From: Dimargaris cristalligena
Taxonomy: Eukaryota > Kickxellomycota > Dimargaritomycetes > Dimargaritales > Dimargaritaceae
Direction of reading: 5' to 3'
DNA: 35,561 nt
NCBI GenBank assembly: GCA_027576995.1
Contig: JANBQC010000275.1
Coordinates: 1-35,561 of the forward strand
In this document: positions 23,006 through 32,680 of the stretch, piece by piece
Layout of the letters: the number at the start of each line of letters is the position of its first letter
Numbering within the stretch: the first letter of the stretch is position 1
Translations under genes and position numbers: made by a program
The notes under the pieces: model-generated
Databases searched by the model: none
Seen by the model: the letters and a program-made list of their open reading frames with translations, nothing else
Told to the model about the DNA's origin: nothing

Positions 23006-24030
23006 CTATTTCTTGTAGTGCCGACGGGTCATTTTGCCGGGCCGTTTGGATTTTTTGCCCTTACCACCCGCACCCGGGCGACCGGGTTTATTGCCCTCGA
23101 GGTCACCCAGACTTTCCCGGGTGTTGGACTTGCCGTGCCGCCGTTTACCCCCGAAGCCGTATTTAGCGTCCCGACTGGACCGGGGCATTTTTCTAGAACC
23201 ACTCGCCTTGCCACCCCGGACCTTAGTGCCCTTCTTGGCAGCCGGGCGGCTCTCGCCGTCCTCGTTATCGCTAAGGGCAATATCAAACTGATCGTCGTAG
23301 TCGACCATGTCGTCGGCCCCCTCCGTACCGGGATGGCCCGAGACATCGCCCCGCTTCCGCTTAAGGGCCTTGATCTTATCCAGGGCCTCCGACTTGCGCT
23401 TCTGGCGGTCCAGCAGTTTTTCGGCCTGGATCTTGCCACCGTATTTCTTGAGGTCGCGCTGTCGGCGGGCCTCTTCGGAGGCGGCAATGGTCTTGGTTTG
23501 CTCCAACAGACGCTTACGGATACGCAGCATCTGGTCGTCCGACTTGACCATTTCGGCGAAATAGTCGTCCGGACGGTTGAACGGGGCGCCGGCCTCTTGG
23601 AATCGGGACCGTCCCAATTTGGCGCATTCGAGGGCCTGGCTGTAAAAGGCTAGTTCGCGTTTAAGTTCGTCCTCGGGGTCGAGTCCACTGTGGTCGACTT
23701 TGGCGACGATATCCATGGTTTCGATCCACGGAAAGTCAAGGGTCAGGTCCCGTGTGTAAGCGCTCAGCGCACCCTAAGGGGATATAATTTAGGGGCGGTC
23801 ATTGGAGTAGAAAAATCAAATAGAAAATCAATAAGCATACGGTCGGCCGGAAAGGGGTTAGGAAAGCGGTTGGGGTGGGGTGGAAGTTGGTGGTATATGC
23901 GGTGGACCCAGAGAATGCGCTTCAAGGACAACTGTACCCATTCCTTGCTTTTCTCCTGGAACTAGAACCGGGTCGCGCCATGCCGCACTTGGCCACTGGG
24001 ACTTGGGCTACTTACATTATTGACGACCAT
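23006..24030 (-). CDS. EBP2: rRNA-processing protein EBP2
   Basis: A nucleolar protein needed for 27S pre-rRNA processing and assembly of the large ribosomal subunit. Two exons: 24030-24016 (five codons, MVVNN) and 23773-23006, joined in phase 0 by a GTAAGT donor and CCCCTTAG acceptor, giving 260 residues. The junction rebuilds the family N-domain: VNN-GALSAYTRDLTLDFPWIETMD matches the VNDVNGLKQCL...RDLEWVERLD region of EBP2. Then come DPEDELKRELAFYSQA, RPDDYFAEMVKSDDQM, a coiled-coil-like Lys/Arg-rich stretch (about 85-140) and the signature KYGFGGKRRHGKSNTRESL, ending in a basic tail RPGKMTRR. It is shorter than human (306) or yeast (427) because the acidic N-terminal extension is missing. 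An internal ATG at 23716 could start a shorter form but would lose conserved sequence. Upstream in-frame codons precede MVVNN, so a longer N-terminus cannot be excluded. Confidence 0.93.
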
Positions 24031-26987
24031 GGTGAATAGAAGTGAGGAATTGGCGGGGGAATGGACGGGCCGAGGTAGGGAAATAATAGCAATATGTGTG
24101 TACGGAATTCCGAGACAAGCGAGTAAGTAGGAGACAAGTATAGCCAATACGTTGAAGGATGGAGTGGTGTTTAGCCTGGTTTAATGCAAAGCGTAACGCT
24201 CGTTTCAGGGAGAAAAAAATGGTAAGGGCCGACGAGATTCCGCTCGAAAAACAGGAGCCTCAGCAACTGTGTATGAGACCATTCCGAGAGACTTGCCGGG
24301 CGGTAAAAAAATAAAACGCAATGCCTATTAAAAATGGAAAATAATCACGTGATTTAATCTAGTCAGTTTGGTCAACATAGCGTGTCTAATCAACATCATC
24401 TCACACTGATTCAGGTAGAGTTTGTCCGTTACGGGAATTCAACCCCCAGCAGTAGTCCAATAGATATCGCCATGGCATGCTAAACCCAGAAGCAACCCAT
24501 AGCTAAAGGATTTAGGGGACTCGCCATGGATATCTCCACTGACCGCACAACATAGACCCTCAATATCTCAAAATGGCCAGTCCATATTGGGTTAGAGGGT
24601 GGGCAGGGGGAATCGCGGCATGGGCGGTTACTATAGCCTTAAATCCTACCCGTGGGGAGCTGAGATCCGCGTTTCCCTCGGCTGCTCTTCCCATTATTTT
24701 TAAATTCACGGTTGACAAGCTAAGTAGATGAACTAGGGGGCGGCGCGCCTATCCACAAGGATGGGCTTATAGTGTTCTCCGAATGAAGGATGGACATGGT
24801 TCTTGCCCGTCGACGAATCGATGTACACGGTGCTATAAACACTCTAATTATAGAATTGGTTTCAAATGGTACGCACTGATGGGTCATCTCACTCGTTTGA
24901 TATCCACCTTACGCAGTCTTCATTTGGCACCCGAAATGACATCCCTCGTATCTGAGTAGCGGGAATGCACAGTTGGGTCCAAAATGGGAACCGTGTGGCC
25001 ACAGTTTATCAGCTATCGTGATACCTAGCTTATCATCTCAAACCACAATACACTGCTATTAATGCTCGCGCCTTTTATTGAAACCGCCACAGGAGCAGAG
25101 CCCTGTGTAATACACTTTCCGGTGGACCAGATTAAAAAGATAAATTGGATTGGCGCTCAATAAGTGGAATGCTGAGGGGAAAAGATTCATCCGGATAGTC
25201 GGATACTAACGGTGTGCAATTGCGGTTCAACTGATCGACTGACTGGTTGGGCCGTTGCTAGATTGGCTTCACCTCTTTCCATCCCATCCGTTTCTTTCCA
25301 CGAACCGTGTGGCAATCAAGCCAATCTGGTGTCCGTCTAAGAAGAGGGGTAAGTAAGCCAGTCTTACTTTTAGTGGGAGGGGACAATCACGTCCAATAAG
25401 CGTATCTCTGCGTATCGCCGTCAATTACGCCCTTTAAAATAGCCCAATTTCCGGACTGCCCTATTCTTGGTTGGCCGATACTAATTAGGAAACCGAAACA
25501 CAAGATCATCCACGCGGACTTTCAAGGCCTCGACGATCGCACCCTTGGTCTACTTTCCCAGTTCTCTCATGCACTTTCGAACTGGAAGCACAAGGTATTC
25601 CCCATCCGTTCGGCCGGGGCTGGAAAGCATCAGTTGGATTCGGGTTGGCAAGGGGGTGTGTATTCTCCCGGCGACCGGGGGAGTAAGAAGTGCCTGAGAG
25701 GGGGGATGGAATCGAGGTTCTTCACCCATGCGAACCCTCGACTATTCCAAGTGGACGAGTGCTTGCCCCAGCTTCCGTGAAATATAATGGGAAGGTCATA
25801 TAAATCAGTAGGGGGGGGTTCCACTACTAATGCCATGAAAGGCTGAGTGGAGGGATTCATAAAAGAGAGGGGGGTAGTGCTTCCAAGAAAGATGTGTAAG
25901 GGACTGGTAATAATGGATGAAGGGCGGGGGTTTCATGACGGACTTCCAAGGTGGCCAATATTCACATTAATATCTTTATATATATACAGGCGCTTTCATA
26001 TATGAAGATCACTATGAGTATTGGAGCTGAAACTCAGCCATTTTTGAGAACCCACGGGGGGGGCATAATGGGGGCGGCTAATTAAAGAAGCCGATTAGAC
26101 TTTAGCAGCGCTTTTGACGGGGCGTCCATTGTGCTGGTAAGTGTAGTATAATTGAATTGAATGGCCGTAGATTCTAGTTGGGATGGGCGGACTTAATTGC
26201 CTTTGTAAAAGGCCCCTAAGTCCCCCCTGCATCCTGCCCGTATAAACAGCCCAAGGCCTGCCACCATTTTGTGTCTCTTTCTTGTTGTATTTTAGGTTAG
26301 CTTTTTTCTAAACTTCCATCTATATCTATCTATCCATTTATATTCAAATATGTATATATATATACGCACTGGCTGGGCTTCATTACACTCAGTTACTCCA
26401 CTCAAGCAATTGTCTCTCACGCACACTCACTGCCCGCTTTCCCCCAACTCGCCTACCGTAACCGCCTGCGTGAGCCCCACAGTCATCAGGGTCTTTTTCA
26501 CTCTGTGATTTCCTGGATGCGCCACCGTCATTTCGGGTGTCACCGAATCCTCCGACTTACCGCTATCCCCAGGTTTAGTTCCTCTCCTACTCAGTCGGCC
26601 TCCCCTCCCTCTACTTACTTGGTCTCTATTATACATTCCATCTCCTGCGCTTTGTCGTGTTCGTGTCAATTCTTTTTGCTTTGGAGATACTCAGTTGCCC
26701 TACTCGAGCGTTCTAGCCTGGCCTCGGTCTTTTTATCGATACGAGCTGCTTGCTGTCTGAACCCAGAGTGTCCCTCCTTATTCGCCTCCTTGAAGCTCTT
26801 TGAGGCCATATTATATATACTTTACTCCCTCCCCGCAACACGCCTTCAGCCAACTGCGGTTCTATTATAGGTGACGAGCTAGCCCCGTTTTTAGCCGAGT
26901 TACTCAGCCCTGCAGTTCTCCCCCCTCCGCGACGAACCTTAGCCTTCCACTCATTCCCTCCCCATCCCCTGTCGCTTATCCCCCCGC
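24031..26987. promoter_or_regulatory. Long intergenic region between EBP2 and the CYC8-like gene
   Basis: About 3 kb between divergent genes with no supported coding region. Frames are short and unlike known proteins. The right end (26400-26987) is strongly C/T-rich on the plus strand and is the likely promoter and leader of the CYC8-like gene. A GTAAGT donor at 26137 and a TATTTTAG acceptor at 26295 could bound a leader intron. Regulatory genes in fungi often have long upstream regions like this. Confidence 0.45.
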
Positions 26988-29981
26988 ATGGCAACTCCTA
27001 TCCATCGGCCCCCTCCGCTGGCCCCGGGCCTCCCGATGCCTCTGGGTATGGAGAAGACCTCCCTCTCCCAGCCCGCCCCGGCTACGGCCAACCCACGCAC
27101 CCCGCCCTTACCTGACGTCATGCGGCTACGCGTGGACATTTGGATTCAAATCGGTGATCTACACGAACAAATGGGCAGCTCGGAGATGGCCCTGAAGGCC
27201 TATGAGAAGGCTCTGGCCCATTACCCCCACTCCGTCTCAGCCCTAACCAAGTACGCCCATATCTGTCGGACCCTCGAGAACTACGACGAGGCCATCGAAT
27301 TCTTCCAACGGGTCCTCAGCCTCGAACCCGGCCTTAGCGACGTCTGGGAGGCGGTGGCCCACTGCTACCTCGTGACTGACCAGTTGGCCCTCGCCTATTC
27401 GGCCTATCAGAATGCGTTTAAATGCACCGCCAACAAGCGGGACCCTAAATTATGGTACGGCATCGGTATTTTATACGACCAGTTCGGCTCCTACGACCTC
27501 GCCGAGGAGGCCTTTTCGACCGTTATGCAACTGGACGCCAAGTTCGATAAGGCCAACGAGATTTACTTCCGGCTCAGTATGCTGTACAAGGGCCAGTCCC
27601 GCTTCGACAAGAGTCTGGAGTGCCTGGACTATGTCATAGCCAACCCACCCCCGCCGCTGACCAAATGTGACCTGTGGTTCCAGATTGGCCATGTCCACGA
27701 ACTGGCCAAGGACTACAGCCGGGCCCGCGAGGCCTACGAAAAGGTGCTGGCCATCAACCCCGACCATATCAAAGTGCTCCAGCAACTGGGTTGGCTGTAC
27801 GCCCAGCCCGGTACCTCCTTCACCGATACCAAACAGGCCGAAGAACTGCTGAGTCGCGCCATCACCAAGGACGACAAGGAGGGCCAGTCCTGGTACCTCC
27901 TGGGCCGTTGCAACATGCTCACGCGCAACCACTCCGGGGCGTACGATTGCTACCAACAAGCCGTCTTCCGCGATTCCAACAATGCCCAGTTCTGGTGCTC
28001 CATCGGGGTCCTCTATTTCCAGATTTCCCAGTACCGGGATGCCCTGGACGCCTACAGCCGGGCCCTCCGGTTCAACTCCCAGCTAAGTGAAGTGTGGCAT
28101 AATCTGGGGACCTTGTACGAAACGTGTAACAACCAGGTCGACGATGCCATCAACGCCTATAGCCGGGCCCTGGAGTATGATTCCGGCAACGAGGAGGTTA
28201 AGCAGCGCCTAAGGGTGCTTCAGCACGCCCAGTCCACCGGGAATTCGGCCAACTTGGCCTCCGAAATACCCCATCCCCAGGACCCCGCGGTGGCCCACAC
28301 CCAGTCTCAGCCCGCCAAGAACCCTTCCCCGCCGTCGCGCCAAGAGGACGAAGCCGTGGCCCAATTGCCACCTCGACTGAATAACGGTGTTCCGGGTCCC
28401 AACGGTAGTCTAGATTCCCTGTCCCCCGCTGCGGTCGCTGTTTCTGCCGCTGGCACTACTACCGCAGCCGCCGTTTCCAGTGGCCCTGGTCCCTCAACGG
28501 TGGGCGGCCGCCCCCAACCTCTGGCACCGCATCATCAGCCGCAACCGCCCCCGGGTCCACCACCACTATCGGCAGGGCATCCGCCGCCCATGCCTGGTCA
28601 CCCGGGTAACTATGGCCGTGAACCACCACCTCCCCCAGGGTACGGCCGGGAAGCCCCCGGGGCCCTCTCCCCCTACGGCCCGCCCCAGGGAGGAGGAGGA
28701 GGTCCAGCGACTGAACGGAACTACTACTCCCACCCGGGCCACGGTCCGTCCCCCAGCCCGTACAGTAGTCACCCGCCCGGCTACGGCGCTCCCCCCGGTC
28801 CCAATGGACCACCCCCCGGTGCCCCCGCCCAACACTACCATCCCCATGGAGCCGCTGCTCCCCAACCGCACCAATCCGCCGCTTCGGGGTTCCGTCAACC
28901 CCCCGGTGGAATGCGGCCCTTGCAGTCACCGACCGTCGATCATTTCCCGGGCCGCGGAGGACCACCACAATCACAACATCTACAACAGCCACCACCACCA
29001 CCACCACCACCTTCGGCACCTTCGCATGCCACCCATTCCCCGCGTAACCACCCCCGGCAACAACCACCAGGCCCGCCCGGCGGTTATTCACACCCCGGGG
29101 CTGGCAATGCCCCGATGCCGCCTTCCGCGTCGGCCGCTGAACGACCACCTCCCCATGGGCAAGTTCCCGACGCCTACGCACCCGGGATGCCGGCCTATTC
29201 GTCGCCCTACGGTGGCGATCGGCGACCCATCGTGCAGGGTGGCCCCCGGGATGGTTATCCAGGGGACCCGGCGCGGCCCCACCATCCCGGATACCCGCCC
29301 GAAACGACACCGGATATGATGCACCGCTCGGGTCTGCGGCATGGCCCCCCTCCTCCCTCATTGGCACCAGGACCCCCCCGTCGGGAGAGCGAATCTCGTC
29401 ACCCGCCCCCGACCGGGCACTACTACCCGCATGATGATCGTGCTGCCCGAGGGGGATACTATCCTCCGCCCAGTGGAGGTCAGCCTGGTCCCGGTCCCAG
29501 TTCCCGTATGGCTCCGCCCCAGCGTGGCCCGCATTCCGTTGGCCCCCCGCCGCCCGGCGGCCGGTCTATGGAGGACGATCCCAACGGGGTGGCCGAATCC
29601 CTCATTAATATGGGTGACCATAATTATATGGCCCAGCCGTATCACCCGGCCGGGGCTGGTGGATCACCCACTCCGGGTAGTCTAAAACGACCTCTGCCCC
29701 CAGCGGAGGACGCTCCTTATCAGCGTCACCACCAGCAACAACACCAACAACAACTGCAACAACACCCGCAGCAACACCATCAGCACCCGCAACAACAACA
29801 TCCACAGCAACAGCAGCATCCCCACACGAGCCGCTGCCCCCATCCGATGCAGCACCCACATCACTCGGCCCATTCTTCATCGTACGGCGGATATCCCCCA
29901 GAACCTAAACGCATGGCCTACTCGGGCAACGGCGAACATCCGGATATGGCTCGACCCCAACATGGCGTACTGCCGCGTTAA
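26988..29981 (+). CDS. CYC8: Cyc8/Ssn6-type general transcriptional corepressor (TPR protein)
   Basis: The TPR subunit of the Cyc8-Tup1 corepressor, which is brought to promoters by DNA-bound factors and represses many genes. It is a single exon of 997 residues (yeast Cyc8 has 966). Residues ~50-410 are about ten tetratricopeptide repeats, from VDIWIQIGDLHEQMGSSEMAL to SEVWHNLGTLYE and DDAINAYSRALEYDSGNEE. LWYGIGILYDQFGSYDLAEEAF and WYLLGRCNMLTRNHSGAYDCY are close to family sequence. Residues 411-997 are low-complexity: Pro/Gly/His/Tyr-rich, with a Gln/His run near 29726-29830 (CAR/CAY codons) and a short tail with PPEPKRMAYS. Gln-rich tails are usual in the family. The start ATG follows a C-rich leader and opens a Pro-rich N-terminus; no earlier in-frame ATG was found. 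Third positions are strongly C/G-rich, which keeps the other frames open and creates long shadow ORFs. Confidence 0.95.
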   Translation: MATPIHRPPPLAPGLPMPLGMEKTSLSQPAPATANPRTPPLPDVMRLRVDIWIQIGDLHEQMGSSEMALKAYEKALAHYPHSVSALTKYAHICRTLENYDEAIEFFQRVLSLEPGLSDVWEAVAHCYLVTDQLALAYSAYQNAFKCTANKRDPKLWYGIGILYDQFGSYDLAEEAFSTVMQLDAKFDKANEIYFRLSMLYKGQSRFDKSLECLDYVIANPPPPLTKCDLWFQIGHVHELAKDYSRAREAYEKVLAINPDHIKVLQQLGWLYAQPGTSFTDTKQAEELLSRAITKDDKEGQSWYLLGRCNMLTRNHSGAYDCYQQAVFRDSNNAQFWCSIGVLYFQISQYRDALDAYSRALRFNSQLSEVWHNLGTLYETCNNQVDDAINAYSRALEYDSGNEEVKQRLRVLQHAQSTGNSANLASEIPHPQDPAVAHTQSQPAKNPSPPSRQEDEAVAQLPPRLNNGVPGPNGSLDSLSPAAVAVSAAGTTTAAAVSSGPGPSTVGGRPQPLAPHHQPQPPPGPPPLSAGHPPPMPGHPGNYGREPPPPPGYGREAPGALSPYGPPQGGGGGPATERNYYSHPGHGPSPSPYSSHPPGYGAPPGPNGPPPGAPAQHYHPHGAAAPQPHQSAASGFRQPPGGMRPLQSPTVDHFPGRGGPPQSQHLQQPPPPPPPPSAPSHATHSPRNHPRQQPPGPPGGYSHPGAGNAPMPPSASAAERPPPHGQVPDAYAPGMPAYSSPYGGDRRPIVQGGPRDGYPGDPARPHHPGYPPETTPDMMHRSGLRHGPPPPSLAPGPPRRESESRHPPPTGHYYPHDDRAARGGYYPPPSGGQPGPGPSSRMAPPQRGPHSVGPPPPGGRSMEDDPNGVAESLINMGDHNYMAQPYHPAGAGGSPTPGSLKRPLPPAEDAPYQRHHQQQHQQQLQQHPQQHHQHPQQQHPQQQQHPHTSRCPHPMQHPHHSAHSSSYGGYPPEPKRMAYSGNGEHPDMARPQHGVLPR
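29726..29830 (+). repeat. CAA/CAG/CAC repeat encoding a Gln/His tract
   Basis: An imperfect run of CAA, CAG, CAC and CAT codons inside the CYC8-like gene, encoding a Gln/His-rich segment. Such tracts in Cyc8 proteins vary in length between strains and species. Confidence 0.85.
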
Positions 29982-31441
29982 ATATCCCTTCCTTTTGGCT
30001 AGTTTTTTTTTCGATCCTTAATTGCCCACCTATTTATATATATACCCCTTTTTAACTTACTATATACTCCTCCTATGCTTGCCCTACGTTGCTCCACCTC
30101 TTCCCTCATTTTTTTTGTTTGAAAATAATGGACTTTTGTGTAAATGTACAGCCTTCCTTGCTTTTCCCTTTGCCATTTCTGGATACTAGGTCTTTATTTA
30201 CTAACAGGTGGTTATCCCCCGAAACCACTATTTTAGCTATTGTAGAAGATTATAAATACCGTATTGTATTGTCCGAAAGCGTGGTATGTTGTAGTGTTTT
30301 GTGCTTTTAAACAATGACAAGGAATTACCAACCGGTGGGTGATGGGGGCCATTGCTAATCAAATCTACCTAGTGTATTAGTTAATAATCGTAATGTATAC
30401 AAATGGTGGTGCTACATTTAATCGTTACACATTGGAAAATGTCCGCGATCTAATGACGTCAAGGCAAATGAATAAGCAAGTGTATTTAATGACTGGTTGT
30501 GCTTTCTATATATCTATTTTCCGGCATAATTTTCACTTTGGAGTATCGCATCTCCTTTAATGACACCTTTACGACTACCCATTTTTTGGGGGGTTTCTAA
30601 CCAGTCGCCAAGAAAGTGGTTGGAAATACTAAAAAAGGGCCCTGTCACCACTAACCTAAGACATTGCTAAGGATTAAATTGAAGTCGTGTAAAATCGGCG
30701 GTTGGCCAGTGTCACACAATTATAAAATGGGGTGTCAATTAGCAGGCGAGTTCTAAAAACTGGCCGTATATAGAATAATATCGAGTTATTCGAACCACAT
30801 ACTTAGGGTAACGGAAGCTGCTATTATAAATAAAGAGCTGGGTGAAGAAATAACGATGTATATACCGATAAGGCCGAAATAGAAGTCTAAGCTATACTGT
30901 GCGTTGGAAAGACCGTTCCATAGAAATTCCGAATAACGGCAAAGGAGGGTGTCAATGAGGCGCTGGCCTTGATAAAGACCCATTGTATTGTGTATGCCAA
31001 CCGAGCCATTTAATAAGGGATAAAAGCGTACTGGACAGACAATCGCTGTACGACCTACTAACTAACCTCCCCAACCTCCCTGGGCTACTCGAATTGATGT
31101 ATTCCATTGAAAAATATCGCCGCGTATGTCTAGCGCCTTGCAACAAATATTATAAGAAGTAAAATGAACCGCTGGACAATCAATCACACCATCGCCGCCA
31201 CTTGAAGCCACTTGCCACCACTATCCCGTTTGTTCAACCCCTACGCATGCCATAAGAAGCACTGCCGAAATATGATCTATGGCCACATTATTACCAAAAG
31301 CTCTTCTAAACAATTTCCTTGGACCCATCACACTTGGATATAAATACTGACCGCCCACTCCCTTAACCATAATAGGACAACAACATATCAAATGCAAATT
31401 TTATTTACAATAATAACACATTACAGGCCGGGTAGTCAAAA
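29982..31441. other. Convergent intergenic region, CYC8 / F-box-like gene
   Basis: About 1.5 kb of AT-rich sequence with TATATA runs and short frames only. No gene or RNA was recognised. It holds the 3' ends of both flanking genes. Confidence 0.5.
31400..31405 (-). terminator. Polyadenylation signal of the F-box-like gene
   Basis: Read on the minus strand this is AATAAA, 36 bases past the stop codon at 31442. Its position supports the ORF being a real transcription unit. Confidence 0.5.
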
Positions 31442-32680
31442 TTACCCGCCTGTGGCCTGTTCCAAGTAATCTCGATTAACGAGATTATTATATTCCTCAG
31501 TCGAAAGAAAATGTATTCTCAACTGGGGAAGAGCATGGCGGAGTTCCCGGCAGATGGGCCGGCCCGGTTTGTATATGCTCAACAGCGATAAACTGTGTTG
31601 ATTGCGTAGAGCCGGAAAAATCCACGCAATAGCAACATAGTTTACTGCTATCCGCATATACAATAAGTTGTTTGTTGTGATATCACTAGGGATGAAACCC
31701 CTGGTGAATATCATATCGCGGTGACACAAATCGAAATGTGTCAGCCGCGGACAGAAACGCAGTGCGTAGTTAATTTCCTGCTCGTCACAGGTACAATTAA
31801 TCAACCGCAGTTTCCGCAGGTTAAGCCCAACGAGGTCAATTACTTTCTTCAAAAGGGTGCTGCCAAGAGCCACCTCGTGAAAAACTAGGCTTGTAATTGA
31901 CCCAACCGTTGGCTGGCTCATGTTAAAAGGCACCGCCTGAGGCGCCGGCAGGGCAACTGGGGAATTAGCAATAAGTCGCCGAAGCACCACTGTTTCAAAG
32001 CTATTGCACCGCCGAGCGGCCCTGACTACATCCTCCAGATGCCAAATGGCCGTGTCCTGGAGGACTAAGCATCGTAGACTACGATGACTGTTGAATACAT
32101 CCGACCAGCTAGGTACATACCAATGGATGTTTCCCCCTAGAACCAGGGTTCTGTTCCCATTTACAATTCCATGAGGCAAGCTCGCTGGAACCAAAATGAG
32201 CCCTGGATTTGTGTAGAACTCCATGCGCGAGGGGCTCACGAGTTGGAAGTTCTCAACTAGCTGAATAGACGGCCCCAAAATACGCACAAGTCTATTCAAG
32301 AGGGCGGGATGGCGCACCTCAATTATCAGTTTTTTCAAGAATAGCAATGCGTCAATGGCAATACCAAGGAATGCAAAGAAGATGGGGTCAGCTGGCGCTT
32401 CACTATCCAAAACGAGGGTGACCTGGTGGATATTGTCCCGGTACTTGAAAAGAACACGATGCATTTCTTGGGCATCGGAGGAGCTAGTCACCACGCGAAT
32501 ACGTTGAAAGCAAAGGGGGCGATAGACTTGGGTTTGGGCACGACGGACCGAAAAAAAGGACAGGACATCCCTATTGCGGGCATACTGGTTCAACCGGGCT
32601 ACGAAAGTACGCTGAAGCTCGCTTGGTTGATAGTCGGGCATAGAATAGCCAGTAAGTTGGTGGGGTGTATTGGGATTCAT
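31442..32680 (-). CDS. Hypothetical protein, F-box/LRR-like
   Basis: A single exon of 412 residues, starting at MNPNTPHQ; the frame is open eleven codons further upstream but only from a TTG. A segment near the N-terminus (RNRDVLSFFSVRRAQTQVYRPLCFQRIRVV) resembles the second half of an F-box: a 'LxxFSxVxRxWxxxvYrPLxFrxIrv' pattern common in fungal F-box proteins. It is followed by irregular leucine-rich stretches (LRCLVLQDTAIW, LRKLRLINCTCDEQEINYALRFCPRLTHFDLC, HSLSLLSIYKPGRP) as in LRR-type F-box proteins. If so, it would bind Skp1 in an SCF ubiquitin ligase and choose substrates. The first F-box helix is not obvious, so the motif may be degenerate. An AATAAA lies just past the stop. Codon use is less G/C-biased than in the neighbouring CYC8-like gene, suggesting a weakly expressed or fast-evolving gene. 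Confidence 0.55.
   Translation of the reverse strand: MNPNTPHQLTGYSMPDYQPSELQRTFVARLNQYARNRDVLSFFSVRRAQTQVYRPLCFQRIRVVTSSSDAQEMHRVLFKYRDNIHQVTLVLDSEAPADPIFFAFLGIAIDALLFLKKLIIEVRHPALLNRLVRILGPSIQLVENFQLVSPSRMEFYTNPGLILVPASLPHGIVNGNRTLVLGGNIHWYVPSWSDVFNSHRSLRCLVLQDTAIWHLEDVVRAARRCNSFETVVLRRLIANSPVALPAPQAVPFNMSQPTVGSITSLVFHEVALGSTLLKKVIDLVGLNLRKLRLINCTCDEQEINYALRFCPRLTHFDLCHRDMIFTRGFIPSDITTNNLLYMRIAVNYVAIAWIFPALRNQHSLSLLSIYKPGRPICRELRHALPQLRIHFLSTEEYNNLVNRDYLEQATGG

Noticed and set aside
22859..23653. 264-codon plus-strand ORF
   Set aside because: Antisense shadow of the conserved EBP2 coding exon.
26505..26870. 121-codon plus-strand frame upstream of the CYC8-like gene
   Set aside because: C/T-rich leader-type sequence; the product is compositionally biased and begins without a real ATG context or known motif.
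28459..29367. 302-codon minus and 279-codon plus frames as separate genes
   Set aside because: Both are by-products of the low-complexity, G/C-ended codons of the CYC8-like gene; neither has a domain.
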